This document shows, in pieces, positions 45,150-54,134 of a DNA stretch of 64,000 nucleotides (its first letter is position 1; every line of letters begins with the position of its first letter). A model generated the notes under the pieces. That model made no database searches. It was not told the origin of the DNA and saw only the letters and a program-made list of their open reading frames with translations. The translations under genes were made by a program, and so were the position numbers. The DNA comes from Spirochaetia bacterium (GTDB lineage Bacteria; Spirochaetota; Spirochaetia; Treponematales; Breznakiellaceae), in contig BNVB01000002.1 of NCBI GenBank assembly GCA_025997795.1, positions 11,175-75,174 on the forward strand. Reading direction: 5' to 3'.

Positions 45150-45686
45150 TTATTTTGGCAGAAAGGCTACATTGATTCCCGAATAATCGTTCTCTATTTT
45201 TAGAGAATCAAAGATTTGGGAAATTTGCCCCCGGTGGTGGGTATTGTGCACCACCAGTTGATGCAGCATAAACGACAGCGGCACACTGGGAGGATTCCCG
45301 CCATACCATTCAATTTTTAACGGCAGAGAAAGGTCCGCATCACTCAGTGCTTCGGCCAGGGCGATATATGCGGCGTCGGCGGTATCCAGGGCGGAACCAA
45401 GCTCCTTCCACTGGGCTTCGCTCAGCTGCCCTTCGGGCGGCCGGGAAAAGTTTTCCAGCGGGGCAAGGGCCTTAAGGGCCGCCGCATTACTTCCCAACAC
45501 CCCCTTGTACATACCCAGGAAAAAATAGGTCCCGCCAATAACATGGCGGACCAGACCCGAAAGGCTGCCGTAGTAGCTGCCCCGGTCTTTTTCCCGTTCA
45601 TCGTTGGTCATCTTCCCAAGGATATCGTAAACGGCCTTGTTTCCCGCCTGATTGTATTTGGCGTACATTACAAACGTTTCTTTCAT
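45150..45686 (-). CDS. DinB-family protein
   Basis: The 178-residue protein is a four-helix-bundle DinB-type protein: an N-terminal YAKYNQAGNKAVYDIL helix, LVRHVIGGTYFFLG with a metal-ligand His, and LHQLVVHNTHHRGQISQI with the paired His residues. Members often act as metal-dependent thiol S-transferases. The substrate is unknown. The start at 45686 has AAGGAGC six bases upstream; the frame upstream of it is not coding. It has its own promoter and terminator. Confidence 0.87.
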   Translation of the reverse strand: MKETFVMYAKYNQAGNKAVYDILGKMTNDEREKDRGSYYGSLSGLVRHVIGGTYFFLGMYKGVLGSNAAALKALAPLENFSRPPEGQLSEAQWKELGSALDTADAAYIALAEALSDADLSLPLKIEWYGGNPPSVPLSFMLHQLVVHNTHHRGQISQIFDSLKIENDYSGINVAFLPK

Positions 45687-45706
45687 CTTTTGCTCCTTAC
45701 TATCCA

Positions 45707-45735
45707 AGTATAGCGGATGCCTGCTCTTAACGCAA
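45707..45735 (-). promoter_or_regulatory. Predicted promoter of dinB
   Basis: TTGCGT, 17 bases, TATACT on the minus strand, about 20 bases before the ATG. Confidence 0.55.
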
Positions 45736-45854
45736 TCAGAAAGTAAACGTATGGAAAAACTGCGCAAATATGCGGATTTGCATGATGACAAACGAAAATA
45801 TCTGGGCGCTATTGCGGGGTTGGTTTTCGGCAATAGCGAGAAAACATACGCCTT

Positions 45855-45892
45855 AAAAAAAGGCTGTCCGGTAAATCCGGACAGCCTTTTTT
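45855..45892 (-). terminator. Strong bidirectional terminator after the hydrogenase operon
   Basis: GGCTGTCCGG, five-base loop, CCGGACAGCC, with seven A on one side and six T on the other. It lies about 20 bases after the hndD stop. Confidence 0.92.
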
Positions 45893-45912
45893 ATCGGCAC
45901 ATGTTTACACGT

Positions 45913-47673
45913 TTACTTCAAATACAATTCCCTGGGGACGTACTTGGTATGGAGCAGGTCGTGGGCTTTGTGGCCGTTAGGCTCGCCGAGGAATTCCTTG
46001 TACACCTGGGTAATAAAGGGATTCTGATGCGAACACCGTTGGGCGGATAACTCGTCATCCTTGTAGATTCCGGCCATGCGCTGGCTGCGGACTTCATCGG
46101 TACAGCCATAGGGCTGGCCGCCGCCGCCTATACAGCCGCCGCGGCAGGCCATGACTTCCACAAAGTGGTAAGGCACTTCCTTGCCTGCATCCCGGGCCGC
46201 ACGGATTTTATCCAGCACCGCGGCAATGTTCCCCATCTGGTGGGCCACGGCAATGCGTATCTTCGTCCCGTTCTGGAAGTCCACTTCCGCTTCTTTAACG
46301 CCATCAAGGCCCCGGACGGGTTTAAAGTTTACATCCCCCAGATCTTTTTTGGTCACCAGGAAATACGCCGAACGCACCGCCGCTTCCATAACGCCGCCGG
46401 TAGCGCCGAAGATTGTACCTGCGCCGGTGTAGGGTCCCAGGGGATTATCAGCGTCTTCTTCCGGCAGGGCCATGATGTCGATACCGGCCTGCTTGATCAT
46501 CCGGGCCAGTTCCCGGGTAGTAATGGAAATATCCACGTCATAACCATGTTTGGCGCTCTTCATGTCGTCGTTGCGGTGGGCCTCCCACTTTTTCGCCGTA
46601 CAGGGCATAACCGACACGGAGTATACCTTTTCGGGGTCTATCCCCGCCTTGTCTGCCCAGTATGCCTTGATCATCGCCCCCATCATCTGCTGGGGGGATT
46701 TTGCCGTGGAAAAGTTGGGAATCATATCGGCATAGTATTTTTCCATATAATCGACCCAGGCGGGGCAGCAGCTTGTGATAAGGGGAATATCCTTGGAACC
46801 TTCGGTAAGACGCTTCACCAGCTCGGTACCCTCTTCCATGATCGTCAGGTCTGCGGAAAAGTTGGTGTCAAACACGGTGTTAAAGCCGATCCTTCGCAGG
46901 GCGGCGTAAATCTTTTTGGTAGCGATGGTTCCCGGCGCATAGCCGAATTCTTCTGCTATGGCAACCCGTACCGCCGGAGCAATCTGCACCACGCTGTGTT
47001 TGTCCGGGTTGTGCAGGGCCGCCCAAACCTTTATCGTATCATCCCGTTCGTAAATTGCACCAACCGGGCAGTGGGCCGCGCACTGGCCGCACTTGATGCA
47101 GGGGCTTTCCCCCAGCGGTACATCGGCCGCACTGGCAATCCGTCCCTTGATCCCCCGGCCCAGGAATTCCAGGGCCCAGACATTCTGCATTTCCTGGCAG
47201 ACCTTAACACAGCGTCCGCAGCGTATACACTTTTCCGGGTTCAGCACAATGGCCGGATTGGAATCGTCAAGGGGAAGGCCGCTGAGTACCTTCCGGTAGG
47301 GCGATTCCCGGATCCCAAATTCCGCCGCCAGTTCCTGCAGTTCGCAGTTCCCATTCCGGGGACACTGGAGGCAGTCGTTGGGGTGGTTGGAAAGGATCAG
47401 CTCCAGCACGGTCCGCCGGGTAGCGATAATCTCTGCATCGTGGGTAATAATTTCTTTCCCTTCCAGGCTGCCATCCACCGGCGTAGTACAGGCCCGGATC
47501 ATCCGGGGACTGCCCGCCATGCGGACTATACAGATACCGCAGGACGCCCAGGGCGGAAGGTCGGGATTAAAACACAGGGTAGGAATTTTAACGTTCACCT
47601 TTTTGGCCGCTTCAAGGATCATCGTCCCTTCTTCAACCTGAACAGGAATACCGTTTATCTTAAAGTTAATCAT
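45913..47673 (-). CDS. hndD: [FeFe] hydrogenase catalytic subunit, HndD/HydA type
   Basis: The 586-residue enzyme makes or oxidises H2 in the cytoplasm. It has an N-terminal [2Fe-2S] domain (NPDLPPWASCGIC) and a His-Cys [4Fe-4S] site (HPNDCLQCPRNGNCELQ). Two [4Fe-4S] clusters follow (CIRCGRCVKVC, CIKCGQCAAHC). The H-cluster motifs are TSCCPAW, MPCTAKK and MACRGGCIGGGGQP, and the small-subunit domain is at the C-terminus. All catalytic cysteines are present. The start at 47673 has GGAGG seven bases upstream. It is the last gene of the hydrogenase operon and should take electrons from NAD(P)H through HndC. Confidence 0.96.
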   Translation of the reverse strand: MINFKINGIPVQVEEGTMILEAAKKVNVKIPTLCFNPDLPPWASCGICIVRMAGSPRMIRACTTPVDGSLEGKEIITHDAEIIATRRTVLELILSNHPNDCLQCPRNGNCELQELAAEFGIRESPYRKVLSGLPLDDSNPAIVLNPEKCIRCGRCVKVCQEMQNVWALEFLGRGIKGRIASAADVPLGESPCIKCGQCAAHCPVGAIYERDDTIKVWAALHNPDKHSVVQIAPAVRVAIAEEFGYAPGTIATKKIYAALRRIGFNTVFDTNFSADLTIMEEGTELVKRLTEGSKDIPLITSCCPAWVDYMEKYYADMIPNFSTAKSPQQMMGAMIKAYWADKAGIDPEKVYSVSVMPCTAKKWEAHRNDDMKSAKHGYDVDISITTRELARMIKQAGIDIMALPEEDADNPLGPYTGAGTIFGATGGVMEAAVRSAYFLVTKKDLGDVNFKPVRGLDGVKEAEVDFQNGTKIRIAVAHQMGNIAAVLDKIRAARDAGKEVPYHFVEVMACRGGCIGGGGQPYGCTDEVRSQRMAGIYKDDELSAQRCSHQNPFITQVYKEFLGEPNGHKAHDLLHTKYVPRELYLK

Positions 47674-47738
47674 GTCATTACCTCCTAAAACTTTTTTGCA
47701 GCAAAACTCCAACGCCAAGGGCGTTAGCCCTTGGCGAC

Positions 47739-49553
47739 TTAGGCCTTTAAGACCGCACCGAATTTACAGGTCTTGAGACACTCGCCGCACTTAAGGCAGG
47801 CGCCCTGATCAATCACATAGGGAGGCCGCTTCTTGTCCGGGAACTTCGCCGGGTCTGCCGCTGCGATACAGTTACCGGGACACTTCTTGGCGCAGGCTCC
47901 ACAGCCGATACACTTTGCCTCATCAATAGTAAAGCGCACCAGATTTTTGCATTTGCCGGAGCGGCACTTTTTGCCATTGATGTGTTCCAGATACTCTTCC
48001 CGGAAATTCTTAACCGTGGAAAGGGTCGGATTCGGCGCCGTCTGGCCCAGGGCACAGAGGCTTGCCTTGGCCATGGCCTTGCCGATGGATTCAAGTTTTT
48101 CCAGATCCGATTCTTCGCCGTTACCTTTGGCGATTTTTTCCAGGATGTTGAGCATCTGGGTGGTGCCGATACGGCAGGGCGAACACTTGCCGCAGCTTTC
48201 GTCTACACAGAAGTCCATGTAGAACCGGGCCACGTCCACCACGCAGTCGTCCTCGTCCATGACGATCATACCGCCAGACCCCATCATGGATCCGTTGGCG
48301 GTAAGGGTTTCAAAGTCGATGGGCAGGTCCAGGGATTTATCGGTAAGGATGCCGCCGGAAGGTCCGCCGGTCTGGACACCCTTGAACTTTTTGCCGTCCT
48401 TGATGCCGCCGCCAATCTCGAAAATAATTTCCCGCAGGGTGGTCCCCATGGGCACTTCCACAAGGCCCGAATTCTTTACCTTGCCGGTAAGGGCAAATAC
48501 CTTGGTGCCCTTGGATTTTTCCGTACCCAGTTTGGCAAGCCACGCGCCGCCCTTGGCGGTGATTACCGGAATATTGGCCAGAGTCTCCACATTGTTAATA
48601 ATCGTGGGCTGTTGCCACAGTCCCTTGTTTGCCGGGAACGGCGGCTTGGGCACCGGCATACCCCGGTTCCCTTCTACCGATTTAATAAGCGCCGTTTCCT
48701 CGCCGCAGACAAACGCTCCCGCGCCAAGGCGTATCTCGATATCAAAATCAAAGCCCGAACCCAGAATGTTCTTGCCCAAAAGGCCGTAGTCCTCTGCCTG
48801 TTTCAGGGCAATTTTTAGCCGTTCAATGGCCAGGGGATACTCGGCCCGGATGTATACAAAACCCTGGTGGGCGCCGATAGCTTTACCGGCGGTGATCATA
48901 CCTTCTATAACCGAGTGGGGGTCGCCCTCAATGGTGGACCGGTCCATGTAGGCGCCGGGGTCACCTTCGTCGGCATTACAGATAACGTACTTGGTATCCC
49001 CCTGGGCCTTACGGGCCAAATCCCACTTAAGCCAGGTGGGAAAGCCCGCACCGCCCCGTCCCCGCAGTCCGGAGGCCTTCATTTCCTCAATGGTTTGTTC
49101 CTGGGTCCATTGGAAAAGGACTTTTTCCAGGCCGCTGTACCCTTCCCGGGCTATGTATTCGTCGATATTTTCCGGATCGATAACGCCGCAGTTACGGAGT
49201 ACCACCCGGACCTGTTTCTGATAAAACTGGATGTCCTCAACGGCGGTTGACTTTTTCGCCGTATCGTCTTCCTTATACAAGAGCCGTTTGACTTCACGGC
49301 CCTTTACTATCTGTTCGGCAATGATCTCTTTGGCGTCTTCGGGTTTAACATCCACATAAAAGGATTCTTCCGGAAGCACCTTGACAATGGGCCCCCGTTC
49401 ACAAAAACCGAAACAGCCGGTCTGAACGATCTGGACTTCGCCGGTCACATTGTGGGCCGCCGCTTCCTTGAGCAGCTCTTCGTAGATTTCCCGTCCTTTG
49501 TTCGATTCGCAGGCCGTACCGCCGCAGCAAAGGATAAAATGGTTAAATGCCAT
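47739..49553 (-). CDS. hndC: NADH-binding flavoprotein subunit of the hydrogenase, HndC/NuoF type
   Basis: The 604-residue protein has a thioredoxin-like [2Fe-2S] domain at the start (HFILCCGGTACESN, QTGCFGFCERGP) and the NADH/FMN domain (SGLRGRGGAGFPTWLKW, VICNADEGDPGAYMDR). The SLBB domain and the NuoF [4Fe-4S] motif (ESCGKCSPCRIGT) follow. Two C-terminal [4Fe-4S] clusters are present (CIGCGACAKKCP, CLKCGECLKTC). It passes electrons between NAD(P)H, possibly ferredoxin, and the H-cluster subunit. Such multi-subunit enzymes are often electron-bifurcating; that is inference here. It is 65 bases upstream of hndD. Confidence 0.96.
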   Translation of the reverse strand: MAFNHFILCCGGTACESNKGREIYEELLKEAAAHNVTGEVQIVQTGCFGFCERGPIVKVLPEESFYVDVKPEDAKEIIAEQIVKGREVKRLLYKEDDTAKKSTAVEDIQFYQKQVRVVLRNCGVIDPENIDEYIAREGYSGLEKVLFQWTQEQTIEEMKASGLRGRGGAGFPTWLKWDLARKAQGDTKYVICNADEGDPGAYMDRSTIEGDPHSVIEGMITAGKAIGAHQGFVYIRAEYPLAIERLKIALKQAEDYGLLGKNILGSGFDFDIEIRLGAGAFVCGEETALIKSVEGNRGMPVPKPPFPANKGLWQQPTIINNVETLANIPVITAKGGAWLAKLGTEKSKGTKVFALTGKVKNSGLVEVPMGTTLREIIFEIGGGIKDGKKFKGVQTGGPSGGILTDKSLDLPIDFETLTANGSMMGSGGMIVMDEDDCVVDVARFYMDFCVDESCGKCSPCRIGTTQMLNILEKIAKGNGEESDLEKLESIGKAMAKASLCALGQTAPNPTLSTVKNFREEYLEHINGKKCRSGKCKNLVRFTIDEAKCIGCGACAKKCPGNCIAAADPAKFPDKKRPPYVIDQGACLKCGECLKTCKFGAVLKA

Positions 49554-49562
49554 GGTTTTCTC

Positions 49563-49952
49563 CTATTTAAGAATATCCGCCGCAGGCTTGTTGAGGATAT
49601 GATTCTCCACAAGTTCATGGCCCTGAATATGTTTTTGCACGATCTCTTTGGCGACCGAAGCATCCACATTACCGTAAATTACGCCGGGCATACCGGGAGC
49701 AATAACTTCCACCGTAGGCTCGGAATGGCAAAGCCCCATGCAGCCGGTCTGGCGTACCAGCACCTGATCTACAAGCTTGTTCTCGTCCAGGGCATTGATA
49801 AAGGCATCAAGCGTTACCTTGGCCCCGGCAGCGATACCGCAGGTACCCATACCAACGATAACCTGAATCTCCTTACCCTCGGCCTCACGCCGCTGAATGT
49901 CCGTCTTCTTTGTTTCCCTGAGCTTACGAAGCTCTTCCAATGTCATTGCCAT
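49563..49952 (-). CDS. hndB: Thioredoxin-like [2Fe-2S] subunit of the hydrogenase, HndB type
   Basis: The 129-residue protein has four ligand cysteines in the pattern VGMGTCGIAAGA and RQTGCMGLCHSEP, typical of thioredoxin-like [2Fe-2S] ferredoxins. It is an electron-transfer subunit between HndA and HndC. It is nine bases upstream of hndC. The N-terminal helix EELRKLRETKKTDIQRRE is normal for HndB. Confidence 0.93.
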   Translation of the reverse strand: MAMTLEELRKLRETKKTDIQRREAEGKEIQVIVGMGTCGIAAGAKVTLDAFINALDENKLVDQVLVRQTGCMGLCHSEPTVEVIAPGMPGVIYGNVDASVAKEIVQKHIQGHELVENHILNKPAADILK

Positions 49953-49970
49953 AATTCTTGCTCCTCAAAT

Positions 49971-50678
49971 TTATTCGTCTTCCAGCGATCGAAGGTACTT
50001 GCCCAGCAACGCCAGAGAAGAAACATCCTCCAAACCGCCCAGAACTTCTTCCAGCTCTGTTTTCTTTACCTCGTAATCCAAATCCCCGCCACCCTGCCGT
50101 TTCCGTTTAAGGACGATCTCTGCGGGGCCGCTAAAAAGCATCACCGTCCGGAAAAGACCCGGTATATCCCCCACCGGCGGCGTATCCACATTTGCCAGGT
50201 CAAACCAGGCTTCCACGACGGTTCCGGCATTCCCCCCGGCAGCACTTCCGGTAACACTTCCGGTGCCTGGACTAGCCGCAGAATCTTTCGACCCCCGGAC
50301 TGCACATTCTCCGGCCTTAACCGTGCTTATTTTCCAGCCGCCGCCGGACTGGAGGGCAGTCTGGATCAGGAAGGGGATGCCCAGCCCCACCTTTCTTCCC
50401 GGATGTTTAACCCCGTCGGTAACAAAGGGATCCATGGCCCGGTCCAGTTCGGCGCCGGTCATTCCCTTGCCGTTGTCCCTGGCAATAAAGCGGAATTCCG
50501 CCTTTGACGGAACGCCGCCCGCCTGGCGAACTGGTCCGCCCGCCTTTGACGGAACGTCGCCCGCCTGGCGGGCCGGGCCGGGTGAAATTTCCTCAATGGC
50601 CAGTTCCACCAGATCCGCCCCCGATTCGGCGCAATTTTGGGTTATGTCCGCCGCCAAATCGGTTAAACTAAAATGCAC
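49971..50678 (-). CDS. Histidine-kinase-type ATPase protein inside the hydrogenase operon
   Basis: The 235-residue protein has only the HATPase fold: an N box (LAADITQNCAESGADLVE), ARDNGKGMTGAELDRAMDPF for the G1 region, and a glycine-rich lid VGLGIPFLIQTALQSGGG. No dimerisation or His-acceptor domain is present, so it resembles anti-sigma-type or stand-alone ATPases. Similar proteins are often found beside [FeFe] hydrogenase genes, but the job is not known to me. A 42-bp repeat adds a loop with RQAGxVPSKA twice (about residues 37-60). It lies between hndA and hndB. Confidence 0.8.
   Translation of the reverse strand: MHFSLTDLAADITQNCAESGADLVELAIEEISPGPARQAGDVPSKAGGPVRQAGGVPSKAEFRFIARDNGKGMTGAELDRAMDPFVTDGVKHPGRKVGLGIPFLIQTALQSGGGWKISTVKAGECAVRGSKDSAASPGTGSVTGSAAGGNAGTVVEAWFDLANVDTPPVGDIPGLFRTVMLFSGPAEIVLKRKRQGGGDLDYEVKKTELEEVLGGLEDVSSLALLGKYLRSLEDE
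50499..50570. repeat. Two copies of a 30-bp repeat at 42-bp spacing in the HATPase gene
   Basis: CGCCTTTGACGGAACGCCGC plus ten more bases, at 50499-50528 and 50541-50570, one mismatch apart. Read on the minus strand as RQAG(D/G)VPSKA. It falls between N box and G1 of the ATPase domain. Confidence 0.9.
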
Positions 50679-50712
50679 GTAAACCTCTGATTGCGTTACG
50701 GTTTCATTCCGC

Positions 50713-51198
50713 TTAGTTCCGGTACTTCGCGATGATTTCCGGCAGCATATCCTTGGTGAGTTTACCGTAAGTGTCGGGGCCGACTACCATTACCGGAGCC
50801 AGGCCGCAGCAGCCGACACAGCGCACCGGGTCTATGGAGAAAAGGCCGTCTTCGGTAACGCCGCCTTCGCCTATGCCCAAAAGGCTCCGGGCTTCTTCAA
50901 TAAGGTCCTGGCCGCCTTTAAGGTAACAGGCGGTACCAAGGCACACGGAAATTTTGTTTTTCCCCGGTTTGGTGGTTTTGAAAAAGTGGTAAAAGGTAAT
51001 TACCCCGTAGATCCGGGCCAGCGGGATGCCGGTTAAAATGGAGAGTTTTTCCGCCGCAGGCCGGGAAATAAAACCGAAAGTTTCCTGGGTCTTGTGCAGG
51101 ATCATAATAAGACTGCCGGGTTTAACCTTCCATTCGTCTATAAAAGCCACTAATTCTGCGGGAAATGTAATTTCTTCCTTGGTTGCCGTTTGAGCCAT
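50713..51198 (-). CDS. hndA: [2Fe-2S] subunit of the hydrogenase, HndA/NuoE type
   Basis: The 161-residue subunit has the NuoE fold with four cluster cysteines: SVCLGTACYLKGG and RCVGCCGLAP. The helical N-terminus and ISRPAAEKLSILTGIPLARIYGVITFYHFF are typical. It starts the operon hndA, HATPase, hndB, hndC, hndD. The start at 51198 (MAQTATKEE) has GGGGG upstream; the frame upstream of it is promoter DNA. Confidence 0.94.
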   Translation of the reverse strand: MAQTATKEEITFPAELVAFIDEWKVKPGSLIMILHKTQETFGFISRPAAEKLSILTGIPLARIYGVITFYHFFKTTKPGKNKISVCLGTACYLKGGQDLIEEARSLLGIGEGGVTEDGLFSIDPVRCVGCCGLAPVMVVGPDTYGKLTKDMLPEIIAKYRN

Positions 51199-51233
51199 GA
51201 AAAACCCCCAAAAGAGATATGAGTATACAAGAC

Positions 51234-51262
51234 AGTATAAGCCCGTTTTTTTGTTTTGACAA
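51234..51262 (-). promoter_or_regulatory. Promoter of the hydrogenase operon
   Basis: TTGTCA, 17 bases, TATACT on the minus strand, 35 bases before the hndA ATG. Confidence 0.65.
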
Positions 51263-51289
51263 TAGAAATCTGCGGTTTTTAAATAAACA

Positions 51290-52471
51290 CTACTTAAATA
51301 ATGGTGTTTTTCCCTCAAGAAAATCTTCCAGACCGCAATTAGAGCTTCCCACTACCAGGCTTAATGCATGAGGATAACGTTTTTGAAAATCCATACCACC
51401 GCCGGGATGTTTAATCCGGCCGCTTTTTACCTCAATGGCACTTAAACGAGGGCCTTTTTCCACCACAAAATCAACTTCCTTGTCTCTGTCCCGCCACCAG
51501 TAGACTTCAAAGCCCTCTTCCTTACCACGGGCCAAAAGACAGGCCCCCACAGCGCTTTCTGTCAAATGTCCCCGGGCATCGGGACTTTCCAGGAGCCGGC
51601 GGCGGGAGGCTCCTTCTGCCCAGACCATCAAAGAAGTGTCAAAAACCATAAAACGGGGCGAACTTTGGCGGACCTTTAATTTGTTGGATTGATACTTTGG
51701 AAGACCGCACAGTATATTTGCCCGGCCCAGCAATTCCAGATAATGGGCAATGGTTACGGTATTTCCTGCATCGTGGAGCTGCCCCAGGATCTTGGTATAG
51801 GACAATTCCTGGGCGGAATAACCCGCTCCCAGGGTAAAGAGGGCCCTTAGCAGGGCGGGTTTGCGGACTTCTTCCATTAAAAGTACATCCTGGGAGATTA
51901 CCGGTTCCACAATGGACGAGCCAATATAAGCGGCCCACCGTTCTTCATCGTTCTTTAAGGCCGCCGCTCCTGGATACCCGCCAAAAAACAAAAAATCCTC
52001 CAGGCGGTACTTAAAAGCCGCTTTACATTCCCCGTAATTCCAGTGGGGTGAATGGAGTACCTCAAAACGCCCTGCCAGAGATTCCGTAAGGCCCTTATGG
52101 ATAAGCAGGGAAGAAGACCCCAAAAGAATCACCTTGAGGGGGATTTTTTTACGGGTGTCTTCGTCCCAAAGCAGCTTTACCATGGCCGACCACTGGGGTA
52201 TTTTCTGGATTTCATCTATGGCAAGAATAACTTCCTTTTTTGTTTCCCGGTACATCATCCGGGCCTGTTCCCACTCATTGCGTATCCATTCGGGGGAAGA
52301 AAAAACCGGGTCATCGGCGCTGACAAAACGATGCTGTACGGAAAGTGATTCAAGAGCCTGCAGTACCGCCGTAGTTTTGCCCGTCTGCCGGGGCCCGGAA
52401 ACTATCTGAATAAAGCGGCGTTTTTCTTCCAGGCGGATTTTTATCTGTCCAACCAGCTTCCTGACAAACAT
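51290..52471 (-). CDS. AAA ATPase with DUF4143 domain
   Basis: The 393-residue protein has an N-terminal AAA domain: Walker A SGPRQTGKTT, Walker B VILAIDEIQKI and sensor LLGSSSLL. The C-terminal DUF4143 region resembles a restriction-type fold, with YWWRDRDKEVDFVVEKG followed by AIEVKSG. Members are widespread in anaerobes, in many copies per genome, and their role is unknown. The start at 52471 (MFVRKL) is preceded by GGGGG; the first ATG at 52498 lacks a ribosome site. A large dyad lies just upstream. Confidence 0.85.
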   Translation of the reverse strand: MFVRKLVGQIKIRLEEKRRFIQIVSGPRQTGKTTAVLQALESLSVQHRFVSADDPVFSSPEWIRNEWEQARMMYRETKKEVILAIDEIQKIPQWSAMVKLLWDEDTRKKIPLKVILLGSSSLLIHKGLTESLAGRFEVLHSPHWNYGECKAAFKYRLEDFLFFGGYPGAAALKNDEERWAAYIGSSIVEPVISQDVLLMEEVRKPALLRALFTLGAGYSAQELSYTKILGQLHDAGNTVTIAHYLELLGRANILCGLPKYQSNKLKVRQSSPRFMVFDTSLMVWAEGASRRRLLESPDARGHLTESAVGACLLARGKEEGFEVYWWRDRDKEVDFVVEKGPRLSAIEVKSGRIKHPGGGMDFQKRYPHALSLVVGSSNCGLEDFLEGKTPLFK

Positions 52472-52484
52472 AGGACCCCCAGAC

Positions 52485-52552
52485 ATTTTACTTATCATAC
52501 TTTACAATTTACTCAGTATAGTGAGTAAAATGTAAAGTATAGTAAGTAAAAT
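52485..52552. promoter_or_regulatory. 68-bp near-perfect dyad in front of the DUF4143 ATPase gene
   Basis: Outer arms of 22 bases with 20 matching (left arm begins ATTTTACTTATCATACTTTA). Inside them is TTTACTCA, six bases, TGAGTAAA. The hexamer TTTACT or its complement AGTAAA occurs four times. It could be an autoregulatory operator or a relic of an inverted duplication. Confidence 0.8.
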
Positions 52553-52604
52553 ACTCAATACACCTTGTACTTGTCAAGCATCATTTGACTATGGTTTTTT
52601 CGGC

Positions 52605-54128
52605 TTAGGCAACAAAGGCCTGTTTAAGAAAACTTAAGTCCAGTTCGGGGTATACCGGGTAGCGATCCAGCAGCTTTTTTACCCGGTCCAGGGCTTCGGT
52701 CTTTGCCGCTTCCGCTATGGTATATTTTGCCCTGCTCTTTTTGGCCGGATCTTTGGGGTCCGCAGCGGGGGAGGTATTTTTAAGGACCAGGGCGATAATG
52801 GAAGCAAGTTCTTCCATTTCCGCCTTGCCCATGCCCAGGGTGGTAACCGCAGCGGTACCAATCCGCAGGCCAGAGGTATACCAGGGGCCGTTGGGATCGC
52901 CGGGCAGACTGTTCCGGTTAAGGGTGATATGGCATTCATGGAGGGCGCTTTCTGCCTGGCGCCCGGTTAGGCGGCCTTCGGGTTTATCCAGCATAGTTAC
53001 ATTCACCAAAATAAGGTGATTGTCGGTACCGCCGGTAAGCACGGTCAGGCCGTTTTTTATACAGCCCTCTGCCAGGGAGCGGCAGTTTTCTACGATATGC
53101 CCCGCATAATCCTGGAATTCCGGGCGCAGGGCTTCCTTAAACGCCACCGCCTTGGCGGCGATAACGTGAGGCAGGGGGCCGCCCATGGTAAGGGGACAGC
53201 CCTTGTCCAGGGCGTCGGCAAATTCTTTTTTTGCCAGTACCAGCCCCGCCCGGGGACCCCGGAGGGTTTTATGGGTGGTGGTGGTTACCACATGGGCATG
53301 GGGCACCGGGTCGTAGTCGCCGGTAAAAACCTTTCCCGCCACAAGGCCCGCAAAATGGGCCATGTCTACCATAAATACCGAACCTGCTTTGTCGGCAATT
53401 TCCCGCATCCGTTTAAAGTTGATCTTCCGGGGATAGGCGGAATAACCGGCCAGGAGGATCAGCGGCCGTATTTCCAGGGCCTGTTTTTCAATGGCTTCGT
53501 AGTCCAACATTCCTGTTTCGGGGGAAACCGAATAACTGTAAACATCAAACATACGGCCGGAAAGATTGTACCGGTAGCCGTGGGTCAGGTGGCCCCCGGA
53601 ATAGTAGTCCTGCCCCAGAAGTTTCTGGTTACCCAGCTTTTGTTTTAATTCCTTCCACTGGCTGACGGAAAGTTTATACAGATTTGTTTCGCGCCATTCT
53701 TCCAGGGCGGGATTTTCTATTTTTGTGGTCAGGATAGCCCAGTAAGCCAGGACATTGGCATCGGCCCCGCAGTGGGGCTGGACATTGGCATAGTCGGCGC
53801 CGAACAAGGTACGGGCTTCCGCAGCGGCTTCCGCTTCTACCGCATCAACATTTTCGTTCCCCGCATAAAAACGGTGGCCCGGCATACCTTCGGCATATTT
53901 GTCGGTAAAAAGATTCCCCATGGCAAACTGTACCGCCATGGAACAATAATTTTCGCTGGCAATAAGTTTTACCCTATGGCGCTGATTTTCCAGTTCTTTA
54001 ACAATAGAGGCAGCGATCTCCGGGGCCACCGCTGCGGTTTCCGTAAGGCAACAAAGGTATGCCAGAAAGGCAGTGTTAACCGCTTCATTTTTTACAGAAG
54101 CCAAGTATTCGGTAACGGGATTCTTCAT
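52605..54128 (-). CDS. glyA: Serine hydroxymethyltransferase
   Basis: The 507-residue PLP enzyme interconverts serine and glycine with tetrahydrofolate. Features: IASENYCSMAVQFAMGN, the PLP lysine in TTTTHKTLRGPRAG, HFAGLVAG and the SGLRIGTAAVTTLGM segment. It is about 90 residues longer than the E. coli enzyme, with insertions near residue 145-190 and an extra N-terminus, as in the long form found in spirochaetes and chlamydiae. The promoter lies six bases before the ATG and no ribosome site is visible, so the mRNA may be leaderless. Confidence 0.95.
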   Translation of the reverse strand: MKNPVTEYLASVKNEAVNTAFLAYLCCLTETAAVAPEIAASIVKELENQRHRVKLIASENYCSMAVQFAMGNLFTDKYAEGMPGHRFYAGNENVDAVEAEAAAEARTLFGADYANVQPHCGADANVLAYWAILTTKIENPALEEWRETNLYKLSVSQWKELKQKLGNQKLLGQDYYSGGHLTHGYRYNLSGRMFDVYSYSVSPETGMLDYEAIEKQALEIRPLILLAGYSAYPRKINFKRMREIADKAGSVFMVDMAHFAGLVAGKVFTGDYDPVPHAHVVTTTTHKTLRGPRAGLVLAKKEFADALDKGCPLTMGGPLPHVIAAKAVAFKEALRPEFQDYAGHIVENCRSLAEGCIKNGLTVLTGGTDNHLILVNVTMLDKPEGRLTGRQAESALHECHITLNRNSLPGDPNGPWYTSGLRIGTAAVTTLGMGKAEMEELASIIALVLKNTSPAADPKDPAKKSRAKYTIAEAAKTEALDRVKKLLDRYPVYPELDLSFLKQAFVA

Positions 54129-54134
54129 AACTTT

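Noticed and set aside
45751..46050. Plus-strand gene upstream of the hydrogenase terminator
   Set aside because: Most of it is antisense to hndD and it runs through a strong terminator hairpin; no family resemblance.
46165..47688. 507-codon plus-strand frame opposite hndD
   Set aside because: It is the antisense shadow of a hydrogenase gene with all its cysteine motifs; the frame shows no family features.
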